From NCBI RefSeq assembly GCF_048001765.1, contig NZ_CP181447.1, positions 1,612,001 through 1,676,000 of the forward strand: a DNA stretch of 64,000 nt. Direction: 5' to 3'. Source of the DNA: Bombiscardovia asteroides_K (GTDB lineage Bacteria; Actinomycetota; Actinomycetes; Actinomycetales; Bifidobacteriaceae). The notes beneath the pieces are model-generated. The model saw nothing but the letters and a program-made list of their open reading frames with translations. It was not told the origin of the DNA and did not search any database. Shown piece after piece: positions 25,063 to 34,191 of the stretch; the stretch's first letter is position 1; each line of letters begins with the position of its first letter. The position numbers were made by a program, and so were the translations under genes.

Positions 25063-27177
25063 TCAGTGCTGGTCCGTTGCGGACGGCCCGTTTACGCTGC
25101 GCCTGAGCTCCTCAGGAATCTCCACCGGAGGCTGTTCGGAATCCGGTCTATCCGGAGCAGACAGCCAGAGCTGACGCTCGGGAGCCTTGCGCAGGCCAGC
25201 GAAGACCGCAGCCAACTCGTCCTTGTTCAGGGTCTCTTTGACCAGGAGCTGACGAACAAGCTCGTCCAGTACATCACGGTTCTCGGTGATGATCTGCCAG
25301 GCCTCTTGGTGTGCCGTCTCGATGAGATTGTGGACTTCCTCATCGATGGCCTCGGCGGTCTTCTCCGAATAATTGTGGGGCTTCAAAGCATCAAGCCCGG
25401 AATCCTGGTCGTTCTCGTCAGCCCACTTGATGGCACCCAGCTTGGAGGAGAAGCCATACTGCAGGACCATCTGCCGGGCGATGCTGGTGGCCTTCTCGAT
25501 GTCGTTGGAGGCGCCGGTGGTCGGGTCGTGGAAGACTACTTCTTCCGCCACGCGACCGCCCATGGCGTAAGCCATCTGGTCCAGCAGTTCGTTGCGGGAC
25601 TGAGAGTACCGGTCCGTGGTGGGCATGACCGCGGTGTAGCCCAGAGCCCGTCCACGAGGCAGAATGGTCACCTTGGTGACCGGGTCGGTGTGGTGCAGGG
25701 CCGCAGCAACCATGGCGTGGCCGCCCTCGTGGTAGGCGGTGTTGCGCATCTCGGCCAGAGCCATGCCCTTGGTCCGCCGCCGAGGTCCGCTCAACACACG
25801 GTCGATGGCCTCGTCGATGGCCCGGTTGTCAATCAGCTGAGCGTCGGAGCGAGCGGTCAGCAGGGCAGCCTCGTTGAGCACATTGGCCAGGTCGGCGCCA
25901 GTGAAGCCGGGTGTGCGCACGGCCACAGTGTGCAGGTCCACATCCGGCACAAAGGGCTTGCCCTTGGCATGGACTTTGAGGATGGCCTCGCGGCCCTCCA
26001 GATCTGGTGCCTCCACGGCCACCTGACGGTCGAATCGGCCGGGCCTGAGCAGGGCCGGGTCCAGGATGTCGGGACGGTTGGTGGCTGCAATGATGATCAG
26101 GTTGGTGTCGTTGTCGAAGCCGTCCATCTCGACCAGCAGCTGGTTCAGGGTCTGCTCGCGCTCATCGTGACCGCCGCTCATGCCAGATCCGCGCTTGCCG
26201 CCCACTGCATCAATCTCGTCGATGAAGATGATGGCCGGCGCATTCTTCTTGGCCTCGTCGAACAGGTCACGCACTCGGGAGGCACCCAGACCGACGAACA
26301 TCTCGACGAAGTCGGAGCCTGCCATGGAGTAGAAGGGCACGCTGGCCTCTCCGGCGATGGCCCTTGCCAGCAGGGTCTTGCCGGTTCCAGGGGGACCATA
26401 GAGCAGGACACCACGGGGTATGCGGGCACCCAGGGCCTTGTACTTGGAGGGGTCCTTGAGGAACTCCTTGATCTCCTCCACCTCCTGGACAGCGGCCTCC
26501 TCGCCGGCCACGTCCGAGAACTTGGTCTTGGGGGTCTGCCCGTCGTTGAGCCGGGCGGAGTTCTTCTTACCGCCCATGCCGAACATGCCGCCTCCGGCCG
26601 CCGAGGACATGCGCGAGAGCAGGAACCAGAAGACCCCCAGGATGATCAGCATGGGCAGGATGGAGGAGATCAGATAGCTCATCATGCTGGTTTGAGGCAC
26701 TACCGAGTTGTACCCCTCGGAGGGCTTGGCCTTCTCAACGGCCTTGACAACCTGCTCCCCCTGGGCCTCCACGTAGTAGAACTGCACGTCCTTGCCGAAG
26801 TTCTTGGAGGTGCGGTTGCCGCGGAAGCCGGGTACATCCTTGACGAAGTCGCTGTTGAGCTTGAGCTCGACGACCTGCATCTTCTCGGTGATCTCGGCTT
26901 TCTTGACCATGCTGCTGCGGTCGTTCAGCAGCTCCAGGCCATCCTGGGTGTCGATGGTCTGGGCGCCGTTCTGGCTGCTGAAGAAGCCGAAGATGGCCAG
27001 GATGATGACCACGGCCAGAATCCCCCAAAGCCAGGGGGAACGCCAGAATGATCGGTTGCCCCCGTTGGGGCCAGAACCGTTGTTGCCCAGGTTGAAGTTG
27101 AAGGGGTTGTTGCCCTTGTCCCCGTTGTCCCTGCCTCCATTGGGCGGACCCTGCTGCGGTCCCTGCGAGTAGCTCAT
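25063..27177 (-). CDS. ftsH: ATP-dependent zinc metalloprotease FtsH
   Basis: 704-residue membrane-anchored AAA+ protease for membrane-protein quality control. A Gly/Asn-rich N-terminus, TM1 (about 50-70), extracytoplasmic region, TM2 (about 170-190), then the AAA domain with GPPGTGKT, Walker B IIFIDEIDAVG, and the second region of homology (ATNRPDILDPALLRPGRFD). Zinc site HEGGH (family usually HEAGH; HExxH intact). The start overlaps the hpt stop by 4 bases. Downstream lie folBK and DUF3180; the 82-base gap to folBK is where folE and folP sit in related genomes. Confidence 0.97.
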   Translation of the reverse strand: MSYSQGPQQGPPNGGRDNGDKGNNPFNFNLGNNGSGPNGGNRSFWRSPWLWGILAVVIILAIFGFFSSQNGAQTIDTQDGLELLNDRSSMVKKAEITEKMQVVELKLNSDFVKDVPGFRGNRTSKNFGKDVQFYYVEAQGEQVVKAVEKAKPSEGYNSVVPQTSMMSYLISSILPMLIILGVFWFLLSRMSSAAGGGMFGMGGKKNSARLNDGQTPKTKFSDVAGEEAAVQEVEEIKEFLKDPSKYKALGARIPRGVLLYGPPGTGKTLLARAIAGEASVPFYSMAGSDFVEMFVGLGASRVRDLFDEAKKNAPAIIFIDEIDAVGGKRGSGMSGGHDEREQTLNQLLVEMDGFDNDTNLIIIAATNRPDILDPALLRPGRFDRQVAVEAPDLEGREAILKVHAKGKPFVPDVDLHTVAVRTPGFTGADLANVLNEAALLTARSDAQLIDNRAIDEAIDRVLSGPRRRTKGMALAEMRNTAYHEGGHAMVAAALHHTDPVTKVTILPRGRALGYTAVMPTTDRYSQSRNELLDQMAYAMGGRVAEEVVFHDPTTGASNDIEKATSIARQMVLQYGFSSKLGAIKWADENDQDSGLDALKPHNYSEKTAEAIDEEVHNLIETAHQEAWQIITENRDVLDELVRQLLVKETLNKDELAAVFAGLRKAPERQLWLSAPDRPDSEQPPVEIPEELRRSVNGPSATDQH

Positions 27178-27776
27178 GACTGCTCCCCCTGATCCTGATG
27201 ATCCTGTTCCTGGGTCGGGTCCATGTATTCCTCGGACCTGAGTACGGCTATCGAGTCAAGATTACGGTACTGCTCGTCGTAATCCAGCCCGAAGCCCACA
27301 ACGAATTCGTCGGGTATGGCGAACCCTGGATACTTGACATCCACCTCGACCTCGTGTCGCGAGGTCTTGTCCAGCAGGGTGAAGATCTCCACCGATGCGG
27401 CTCCCCGTTCCTTGAGATGCTCAACCAACCAGTGCAAGGTGTAGCCGGAATCGATAATATCCTCAACGATCAGAATATGCCGTCCGCGCACATCGCAGTC
27501 CAAATCCATCCTGATGTCCAGGTCCCCTTTGGAAACGCTGGTCTTGCCTGCCGGATAGCTGGAAATGCTCATGAACTCGATCTGAACCGGTATGGTGACG
27601 GCCTGTGAGAGGGCGGCGAGCGTGTTGAAAGCCCCCTTGAGCACGGCCAGCATAATCGGGTTCTTACCCTGATAATCCCGGCTAACCTGCTCGGCCGTCC
27701 GGTTGATCAGCTCCTCTATCCGTTCCTTGGACACCAGTTCATGGTCGATATGGGATTGAATATCAGCGATGCGCAT
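27174..27776 (-). CDS. hpt: Hypoxanthine phosphoribosyltransferase
   Basis: Purine salvage enzyme that converts hypoxanthine or guanine with PRPP to IMP or GMP. 200 residues: AVLKGAFNTLAAL, FMSISSYPAGKTSVSKG (flexible loop) and the PRPP motif ILIVEDIIDSGYTL, then KTSRHEVEVDVKYPGFAIPDEFVVGFGLDY. ATG 27776 gives MRIADIQ, the family N-terminus, and GGAG lies close upstream; ATGs at 27785 and 27788 are alternatives. It overlaps the tilS stop by 14 bases and ftsH by 4, indicating translational coupling. Confidence 0.95.
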   Translation of the reverse strand: MRIADIQSHIDHELVSKERIEELINRTAEQVSRDYQGKNPIMLAVLKGAFNTLAALSQAVTIPVQIEFMSISSYPAGKTSVSKGDLDIRMDLDCDVRGRHILIVEDIIDSGYTLHWLVEHLKERGAASVEIFTLLDKTSRHEVEVDVKYPGFAIPDEFVVGFGLDYDEQYRNLDSIAVLRSEEYMDPTQEQDHQDQGEQS

Positions 27777-28872
27777 GGTCTCCATCATTGCATATGAGAA
27801 TGACTTGACCCTTACGGATTGCTGTATGGGAGCTGGGAAAGCGAGGGCCCTGCTGGCCGTGCCACCGGCAGACCAAATCATCCAGGGCACGGACCTGCAC
27901 GGCCGTGAACCGTATGCCCAGCCTGGTCAGCACCTGGGCCAGCAGACGGGTGCGCAGAGCTGGATGACAGTCGGCCAATCCGCGAGCATCCAAGCAGGCC
28001 AGAACACCTTCGGTCTTTTGGCCCGAGTCGGGACTCGCAACCAGCCGCCGGTAAAGTCCATCCACCTGGGAGTCCAAGTAATCCTGATCCAGACGGGCCA
28101 TATCCGCGCCCAGGGCCAGTCGGCGGACCATGTCCCGGCCAGCGAAGCGATTCAAGGCGGGCAACAGGTCATGACGGATGCGCGACCGCAGTGGCATCGT
28201 CTCGGGAAGCACGGAACCAGCCGGCTGATCATCGCCGTTGGTGGGGTCGTCCCACCAGTGGATCCCCTGCTGGCGGCAAATGGCCGTGGTATCCTTCCTG
28301 TCCAGGTCCAGGAATGGGCGCAGGTAGCGCATTCCTCCACGCTCCATACCCCGAGCCATGCCGGTGATGGCATCCAGGCCCTGGGAGCGAATCAGACCGA
28401 TCAGTACCGTCTCGGCCTGATCGTCACGGGTGTGCGCCAGGAGAACGGCCCTGGCGCCCAACTCAAGGCCCTGTTCGGAGAGGGCTCGGTAACGGGCTAC
28501 ACGGGCATCGGCCTCAGGACCAGCCGAAGTGACGGGTACATCCACTCTGGTAACGCGGACCGGATCCAAGCCCAGCTCCCGGCAGGTTCCAGCCGCGCGC
28601 TTGGCGATCCGATCTGAATCCGGCACCAGACCGTGGTCGACCAGCAGGGCACCACACCGTAGGCCAGTCATATCTGCCACAAGGTGGGCCACGCAGGCCA
28701 GGGCCAGCGAATCCCGGCCTCCCGAGCAGGCCACCAGAATCAATGGGGCATCCGGATCGGGCTGGTGCACCCCGTGATGAGCGAACCGCCTATCCTGCAG
28801 GCCCAGGCCCTCCTGGTCCAGGGTTGAACGCAGGAGCCCCACCGCCTTTTTCATCTCTGCTGAATAGACCAT
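27763..28872 (-). CDS. tilS: tRNA(Ile)-lysidine synthase
   Basis: Converts C34 of tRNA-Ile(CAU) to lysidine with ATP and lysine, so the anticodon reads AUA. 369 residues. The PP-loop SGGRDSLAL (about residues 43-51) is the diagnostic ATP-pyrophosphatase motif; LLAHTRDDQAETVL, RPFLDLDR and DPTNGDD(Q) follow as expected. C-terminal part shortened compared with E. coli (432 residues), as usual in Actinobacteria. Start ATG 28872 (or 28854) chosen because upstream codons overlap dacB and are not conserved-looking. Operon dacB-tilS-hpt-ftsH. Confidence 0.93.
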   Translation of the reverse strand: MVYSAEMKKAVGLLRSTLDQEGLGLQDRRFAHHGVHQPDPDAPLILVACSGGRDSLALACVAHLVADMTGLRCGALLVDHGLVPDSDRIAKRAAGTCRELGLDPVRVTRVDVPVTSAGPEADARVARYRALSEQGLELGARAVLLAHTRDDQAETVLIGLIRSQGLDAITGMARGMERGGMRYLRPFLDLDRKDTTAICRQQGIHWWDDPTNGDDQPAGSVLPETMPLRSRIRHDLLPALNRFAGRDMVRRLALGADMARLDQDYLDSQVDGLYRRLVASPDSGQKTEGVLACLDARGLADCHPALRTRLLAQVLTRLGIRFTAVQVRALDDLVCRWHGQQGPRFPSSHTAIRKGQVILICNDGDHAHR

Positions 28873-28891
28873 GATCCAGGCCGCTTCCTGC

Positions 28892-30397
28892 TCAGAGCCG
28901 ATCCAGGGATCCGACCAGGGTGTCCACAGCATGCCGGGCAGCAGCCACATCCTCAGGATCGTTGACGACCACGGCAAAGACCAGAACACCGCCGGAACGT
29001 CGAATCACATTGCCTGCCAGTGAAGTCACGTGGTCCAGGGTACCGGTCTTGACCCTGATCAGCCCGTCGGCCTGATTGTCTATTTTCCGCCTCGCTGCCG
29101 TGCCGGTCAGCCCCACCACCGACAAACCCTTGACCAGGGGGGTAAGCCCCTTCTCGGACAGGGCCAGCTGCTGGACATCCGCCAAGGTACCCACCTTGAG
29201 ACTGGAGCCAGGGGTCAGCCCCGAGCAATCAGCCATGTTGAGGCCTGTGGTGTCTACGCCCAGCTTGTTCAGCGTGCTGGTCACGGCTTTCACAGCCCCG
29301 GCCGGACTGTTGGGCATATCCAGGGCCAAGGCGGTCAGACGACCGAAAAGCTCGGCCAGGCTGTTGTCGGAGTTGCGTAGCATCAGCGACATAATCTCGC
29401 TGAGCCGTGCCGAGTGAATACGGGCCAGAACCTTGCCCTGAGCATGGTCGCTCTGGTTTGGCGCCTGGGCATTGTCCACCTGGATCCCGGACTCCGTCAG
29501 GCGGCTGGCAAAGACTGCTGCAGCAGCTCCTGCCGGGTTTTGAACCCTGGGCAGGTAGACCCCGCCTGCGTCCGGATAGGCGACAGGCTCAGTCCGTCCC
29601 TGCCTGGCCTCATCCACGGCCATAGCGACAGGCTCCTGGAAGTAGATTCCATCAGCATTGTTTGCTTCGATTCCCTTCGGCGCCCGATCGTTGCCGAAAA
29701 GCGTGTCCTGGTAGGCCAGAGTCACCCGACCAATTCCCTGCTGGTGTAGAGCCTGAGCCGTCTTCTCGGCCAGAGTCCCAAGGCCGGCCCGGCCATTGAC
29801 GTGCAGGGGATCGTCCTTGCCTACCCCCAGCAGCATATCGCCGTGACCGCGCAGGGTCAGCGTCGCCTGCGAAGAGGTGGAGGAATTGAGAACCACCTCA
29901 GTATCCAGTTGGGAGGACATATCCAGAACCGAGGCGGCCGCGGCTGCAGTCAAGGTCTTCATGGTAGAGGCCGGCTGGCGTGCCTGATCGGCGTTCTTCT
30001 GAGCCAGGACCCGTCCATCAGCCTGTCGAACAACCAGCGAGTACGCATTGCCCAGGCCCGGCGTGCTGGCGAAAGCGTTGACCAGCTGCTGTACCTGTCC
30101 GGCATCCACTGCGGACCCGGGCTTGTCCGCGACGAAAGTCGGCGGCTCGCCCATCATGACCGCAGGGGGGACCGAAGAATGACTGGTCTTGGCCAAGGTC
30201 AGCGGTCCGGGCACCAGATCGGCCAGGTCCATGCATGCATAGCCGACGACAAGCACGATAGCCACAAGCATGGCCAGGGCCACCCGCCAGCGTCGTTTGG
30301 TCCGACGACGGCGTGTCATGCGCAGCTGATGTCTGTCACCCAATTGCTCACTCCCGGACTTGTGTTCGCCAACCGAGTTCGGCCCGGTCGACATCAT
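28892..30397 (-). CDS. dacB: D-alanyl-D-alanine carboxypeptidase (PBP4-type, S13 family)
   Basis: 501 residues; cell-wall enzyme that trims or hydrolyses peptidoglycan stem peptides. A basic cytoplasmic N-terminus (TRRRRTKRRWR) precedes one membrane segment (about 38-56), so it is membrane-anchored and acts outside. Penicillin-binding motifs: SxxK in ASTMKTLTA (about 140), SxN in RNSDNSLAE, and KTG in VKTGTLDHV. The intervening thumb-like insertion is present. First gene of the operon with tilS 19 bases downstream. Confidence 0.93.
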   Translation of the reverse strand: MMSTGPNSVGEHKSGSEQLGDRHQLRMTRRRRTKRRWRVALAMLVAIVLVVGYACMDLADLVPGPLTLAKTSHSSVPPAVMMGEPPTFVADKPGSAVDAGQVQQLVNAFASTPGLGNAYSLVVRQADGRVLAQKNADQARQPASTMKTLTAAAAASVLDMSSQLDTEVVLNSSTSSQATLTLRGHGDMLLGVGKDDPLHVNGRAGLGTLAEKTAQALHQQGIGRVTLAYQDTLFGNDRAPKGIEANNADGIYFQEPVAMAVDEARQGRTEPVAYPDAGGVYLPRVQNPAGAAAAVFASRLTESGIQVDNAQAPNQSDHAQGKVLARIHSARLSEIMSLMLRNSDNSLAELFGRLTALALDMPNSPAGAVKAVTSTLNKLGVDTTGLNMADCSGLTPGSSLKVGTLADVQQLALSEKGLTPLVKGLSVVGLTGTAARRKIDNQADGLIRVKTGTLDHVTSLAGNVIRRSGGVLVFAVVVNDPEDVAAARHAVDTLVGSLDRL

Positions 30398-30429
30398 CCA
30401 ACTAGCCTAGTACTGGTCCTGTCACTGTC

Positions 30430-32061
30430 TCAGGACTGCAGAGAGGCATAGCGATCCAGAGTCAGCAGGATGGCCGACTGACGACGATCGAAGATCCGAG
30501 ACCCTATAACGACACCTACGGCAAGCACTATCAGACCGTTCGCCAGCGCGACGGGCACAGGCAGCCAGAGCGGAAGAATCCCGCCTGTGGTCATGGCCAG
30601 CAGTGCCACCAAGAAGGTGGGCAGCATGATCACCAGGCTAGTCAGCAACTGCAGCATTGGCAGGAAGCCTTGGGCAACGGCGCGTCCCTGCGGTGAGGTG
30701 AAGGGCTGGTCCATGGAGGGCACCGGGTAGATGAGTAGAGCCGAGAAGACCTGGGCAACCCCCAGCCCAGACAGGAGCAATCCTATGGTCGCAGCCAGCA
30801 TATCCAGGGAGATGACCAGATCTCGTCCCCCCTTCATCGCCCCGGAAAGCACTAAAGTCACCAGCCCAAGCAGGAGTATACAGGGCATGGCCACGCTCAG
30901 ATGGCTTCGGACACGGGAGAGCCGGTCCTCACGACCCTTCACTCCCGCCGCTATCTCCATGCGCAGGGCAAGCCCATCGTAGGCCAATGCGTTGCCCTCG
31001 GGAATCTCCAGCACCCAGGCGCCCACAACCGGCCCCAACCATAGCATCATGGGCATCTGGCGGAAGATTACCGCGTACAGAATCACCACAACAAGTAGAA
31101 GCGGATAGCTGACAAGTCTGCGGGGGTCCTGACGAAGGTAGATCAGCAATCGCGCGGTCATGGCATCCACAGCGTCCCGGGACCGGCCCAGCATCCCCAG
31201 CCCCTTGGGGGCAGACGACCTTTCAGCACTGGCCCCCGCGTATAAACGGTCATGACGCAGACACAGCATGCCGATCATGAAACAGAGAGCCAGGGCGGCC
31301 AGCTCCACACACAGACGTCCGACCAGAGCCCACCATGATCCCGACAGAAAATCCTCCGGCAGACGGACGGCGGCGCCCAGTGGCGTCCAGGCCAGTATAT
31401 CGGCCAAGTGCTTGAGGGAATAAGTGTCGACTGCCATGCCATCCATAATCCCGCTGTCCAGCAGAGAGGGAAGCATACACAAAAGCATGATCACCATGGT
31501 GACCAGTAAGTAGAGCCCGGATCGAGTGCGCTTGGAAACCACCAGGGTACCGACCAGGTCCAAAACAGCCCGGGACAAGGCCAGCATTACCATGATCGCC
31601 AGCAAGGATGCAATCAAAGCCACGATCACAGCTCCGACACCTATGCGCGCATAGATGGCCGTCAGGGCCAGGAAGCAGACAAGACCCGTCAATCCCGTAG
31701 GTCCGATCAGCCCAGCCAGGTAGAGCCCCACCTGCAGCTGGCTGTCAGGAATCCCGTACAGAACGAATCGCGAGGGGCTCAGAATCGACCCCTGGCCAAG
31801 AAAAGCCAGTTGAATCAGGACCACTCCCAGAGTCAGCCCGACCAGGAAGAGGACCAATATGGTTCCCATGCGCTGCCGGTCGCCCGGAGTAGCACTGGGC
31901 AGCCAGCCCCCGAGTGTCAGCGCGACCTGCCACGAGGCCAAGCAGATGCCTATGGCCATGAGCAAGCTGATGATGGCGCCAACCATCTGCCAGGAGGAGT
32001 GCTTGATGGTTCCCCAGGTAATGGACCAACGCATGGCGATGATGGTGGATGCCGTTCTCAT
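30430..32061 (-). CDS. ABC transporter permease, multi-spanning
   Basis: 543-residue membrane protein with roughly twelve hydrophobic segments and little soluble sequence; family not firmly recognised. It probably forms the membrane part of an exporter with the ATPase encoded just upstream, whose stop its start overlaps by 4 bases. Segments such as MVGAIISLLMAIGICLASW, MGTILVLFLVGLTLGVVLIQ and LLLVVVILYAVIFRQMPMML are clear. ABC-2 like from context. Substrate unknown. The stop lies 32 bases before the dacB start on the same strand. Confidence 0.75.
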   Translation of the reverse strand: MRTASTIIAMRWSITWGTIKHSSWQMVGAIISLLMAIGICLASWQVALTLGGWLPSATPGDRQRMGTILVLFLVGLTLGVVLIQLAFLGQGSILSPSRFVLYGIPDSQLQVGLYLAGLIGPTGLTGLVCFLALTAIYARIGVGAVIVALIASLLAIMVMLALSRAVLDLVGTLVVSKRTRSGLYLLVTMVIMLLCMLPSLLDSGIMDGMAVDTYSLKHLADILAWTPLGAAVRLPEDFLSGSWWALVGRLCVELAALALCFMIGMLCLRHDRLYAGASAERSSAPKGLGMLGRSRDAVDAMTARLLIYLRQDPRRLVSYPLLLVVVILYAVIFRQMPMMLWLGPVVGAWVLEIPEGNALAYDGLALRMEIAAGVKGREDRLSRVRSHLSVAMPCILLLGLVTLVLSGAMKGGRDLVISLDMLAATIGLLLSGLGVAQVFSALLIYPVPSMDQPFTSPQGRAVAQGFLPMLQLLTSLVIMLPTFLVALLAMTTGGILPLWLPVPVALANGLIVLAVGVVIGSRIFDRRQSAILLTLDRYASLQS

Positions 32062-32903
32062 TGCGTCTCCTGGTCTTCCTCGGACCCGGAGCCGTTCAGC
32101 CAGGCGATTCGCTTAGCCTGGTGACGGCCTCCGACAAGCTCCAGGAAGCGATCCTCCAGATCCTCGCCGGCAGCAACCTGGGCCACCGTGCCATCTGCCC
32201 GCACCAGGCCATGATTGATGATGGCCACATGGGTGCACATCCGCTCCACCAGGGCCATGACATGCGAGGAGATGACCACTGTTCCTCCGGTATCGACATA
32301 TTCGGCCAGAATGTCCTTGAGATTGGCGCTGGAGACTGGGTCGACCGATTCGAAGGGCTCATCCAGCACCAGAAGTCTGGGGGAATGAATCATGGCTGTA
32401 GCCAGGCAGATCTTCTTGGTCATGCCCGATGAATAATCACAGACCCTCTTGCCGCCGGCATCAGTCAGGTCGAAGGCCTCAAGCAGGTCCCTGGCCCGGC
32501 CCAGGGCCTCACTGCGCGGCATCCGTCGAAGCATGCCCGAGTAAACCAGCAGTTGCAGACCAGTCAGCCTGTCGAAGATCTGATCGGCTTGGGGCATGAC
32601 GCCGATGATCCGCTTAGCCGTATCCACATCCGACCACACGTCCCTGCCCAGGATCATGACATTGCCGGAGTCTGGCACCAGGAGTCCGGTCATCATGTTC
32701 AGCGTGGTGGTCTTCCCTGCGCCATTGGGGCCGACTATCCCGTAAAAGGACCCCCTGGGAATGTCCAGAGAGAGGGCGTTGACAGCAGGCCGTCCCTGGT
32801 AGCACTTGACCAGGGCGCGAATAGAAACCGCTGCCTGCGGATCTGGCGGAGGAGCCACTGCCATCTGGGCGGTCATGCTGGCTGCTTGCGCTTCATCGGA
32901 CAT
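32058..32903 (-). CDS. ABC transporter ATP-binding protein (CcmA type)
   Basis: 281-residue ATPase. Walker A GPNGAGKTTT (about 60-69), Q-loop in GVMPQADQIFDRLTG, signature YSSGMTKKICLATAM (S-S-G-M, slightly unusual), Walker B LLVLDEPFESVDP and switch His in SSHVMALVERM. Together with the permease that follows (4-base overlap) it forms a two-gene exporter. The N-terminal ~25 residues are Ala/Pro-rich, and internal ATGs could also serve as the start. Substrate unknown. Confidence 0.92.
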   Translation of the reverse strand: MSDEAQAASMTAQMAVAPPPDPQAAVSIRALVKCYQGRPAVNALSLDIPRGSFYGIVGPNGAGKTTTLNMMTGLLVPDSGNVMILGRDVWSDVDTAKRIIGVMPQADQIFDRLTGLQLLVYSGMLRRMPRSEALGRARDLLEAFDLTDAGGKRVCDYSSGMTKKICLATAMIHSPRLLVLDEPFESVDPVSSANLKDILAEYVDTGGTVVISSHVMALVERMCTHVAIINHGLVRADGTVAQVAAGEDLEDRFLELVGGRHQAKRIAWLNGSGSEEDQETQ

Positions 32904-32955
32904 GGCCTTAAGTCTACCGTATGCCCTCTAGCTGCCGATTGAGGGACAACTGACC

Positions 32956-34191
32956 TTAATGCCCTGAGTGCTCGATGGGCTTCCATCCCGGATTGGCGAA
33001 AATGGCTTGGAAGGAGATGGGCACGTAGCTGAGCATGAAAATGGGGAAGCTCAGGCAATATGCGAAAAGCTCCTTGTTGGATGCGCCGATCTTGTCCCGC
33101 TCGGCCAGCACGGTCAGGGCAGCCAGACCCATCATGGCCAGGAGGCCCAGAATCCCAGCTGCAATGCCATCGATCAGGGTGGTTATCTGGCTGGTCCAGG
33201 TCACGAAACCCAATGCTGGAAAGAGCAGACCGAAGAAGCAACGGACCAGGCCCAAGACGGTCAAGGGACAGATCAGGATGGTCAGGTCAACGGCCGAGAA
33301 GTCGCGCTCACGGAAGGCCCGGGAGATCAGGGCAGGCCCATAGTAGCGGAAGACCTGAAGGAAGCCCTTGCTCCAGCGCAGCCGCTGCCGCCAGCTCTGC
33401 TTGAAGGTGACCGGCTGCTCGTCATAGAGGATGGCAGTGCCGCAATAGCCGATGCGCTCGCCATGCAGAACCGAGTCCATGGTGAACTCCAGGTCTTCGG
33501 TCAGCAGGTGGAACTTCCAGCCGTTGTTGCGCTCCATAACCTCCCTGGAGAACATGAATCCGGTGCCGCCCACGTGGCAGCTGGAGCCAATGACCATCCT
33601 TGAGGTATTGAGGAACCGGGATTCTCGGATGAACCATAGGGCCGAGCCGGAGGAAACCCAGTTGTCCGAGAAGTTGACCGAGTTCCGGTAACTGGTCAGT
33701 ATGCGGAAGCCGGACTGGAAGGCCTTGTTCATCTCTTCTATGTAATGGCGGTCCAGGATATTGTCCGCGTCAAAGACGAAGTAGGCATCGTAACGGGAGT
33801 CAAGTCCCCGATCGATTATCTGCTCCAGCAGGAAGGTCAGAGCGTAACCCTTGCCCACCCGGTTTGGGTCCTGCCGCTCAACCACATGGCAGCCAAGAGA
33901 TCTGGCCAGCCCGGCGGTATCGTCAGTGCAGTTGTCGGCCACCAGCCATATGTCGACCATGGAGAATGGATAGGTCTGCTCCTTGATGGAGTTGATCAGA
34001 TGACCAACCACCTGCTCCTCGTTGCGGGCGGAAATAAGGACGGCGAACCGCTTGTCGAAGGGGGCATCGGGAAAGACCACCGGTTTGGAGACAAAGGAGA
34101 TGACGATGCAGATGGCTTGGTAGACGATGCCAACTCCACCCAACAGCAGCATCAGAACGTCCAACACCTTAAGCAGGGCCATCAGCGCCAC
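32956..34191 (-). CDS. Membrane-bound family 2 glycosyltransferase
   Basis: 411 residues with an N-terminal membrane helix (about 5-32) and three to four C-terminal helices (about 290-400). The catalytic core faces the cytoplasm: LISARNEEQVVG, ADNCTDDT, DxD in VFDADNI, the acceptor-site TEDLEF, and WRQRLRWSKG matching the Q-R-x-R-W motif of processive cellulose/hyaluronan-synthase-like enzymes. It may assemble a surface polysaccharide. The start overlaps the AI-2E-family gene by 10 bases. Sugar and polymer cannot be deduced. Confidence 0.88.
   Translation of the reverse strand: MALMALLKVLDVLMLLLGGVGIVYQAICIVISFVSKPVVFPDAPFDKRFAVLISARNEEQVVGHLINSIKEQTYPFSMVDIWLVADNCTDDTAGLARSLGCHVVERQDPNRVGKGYALTFLLEQIIDRGLDSRYDAYFVFDADNILDRHYIEEMNKAFQSGFRILTSYRNSVNFSDNWVSSGSALWFIRESRFLNTSRMVIGSSCHVGGTGFMFSREVMERNNGWKFHLLTEDLEFTMDSVLHGERIGYCGTAILYDEQPVTFKQSWRQRLRWSKGFLQVFRYYGPALISRAFRERDFSAVDLTILICPLTVLGLVRCFFGLLFPALGFVTWTSQITTLIDGIAAGILGLLAMMGLAALTVLAERDKIGASNKELFAYCLSFPIFMLSYVPISFQAIFANPGWKPIEHSGH

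Noticed and set aside
24952..27051. Long plus-strand ORF (699 codons) opposite ftsH
   Set aside because: It is the antisense of ftsH, kept open by GC-rich third positions, and its translation shows no domain-like sequence.
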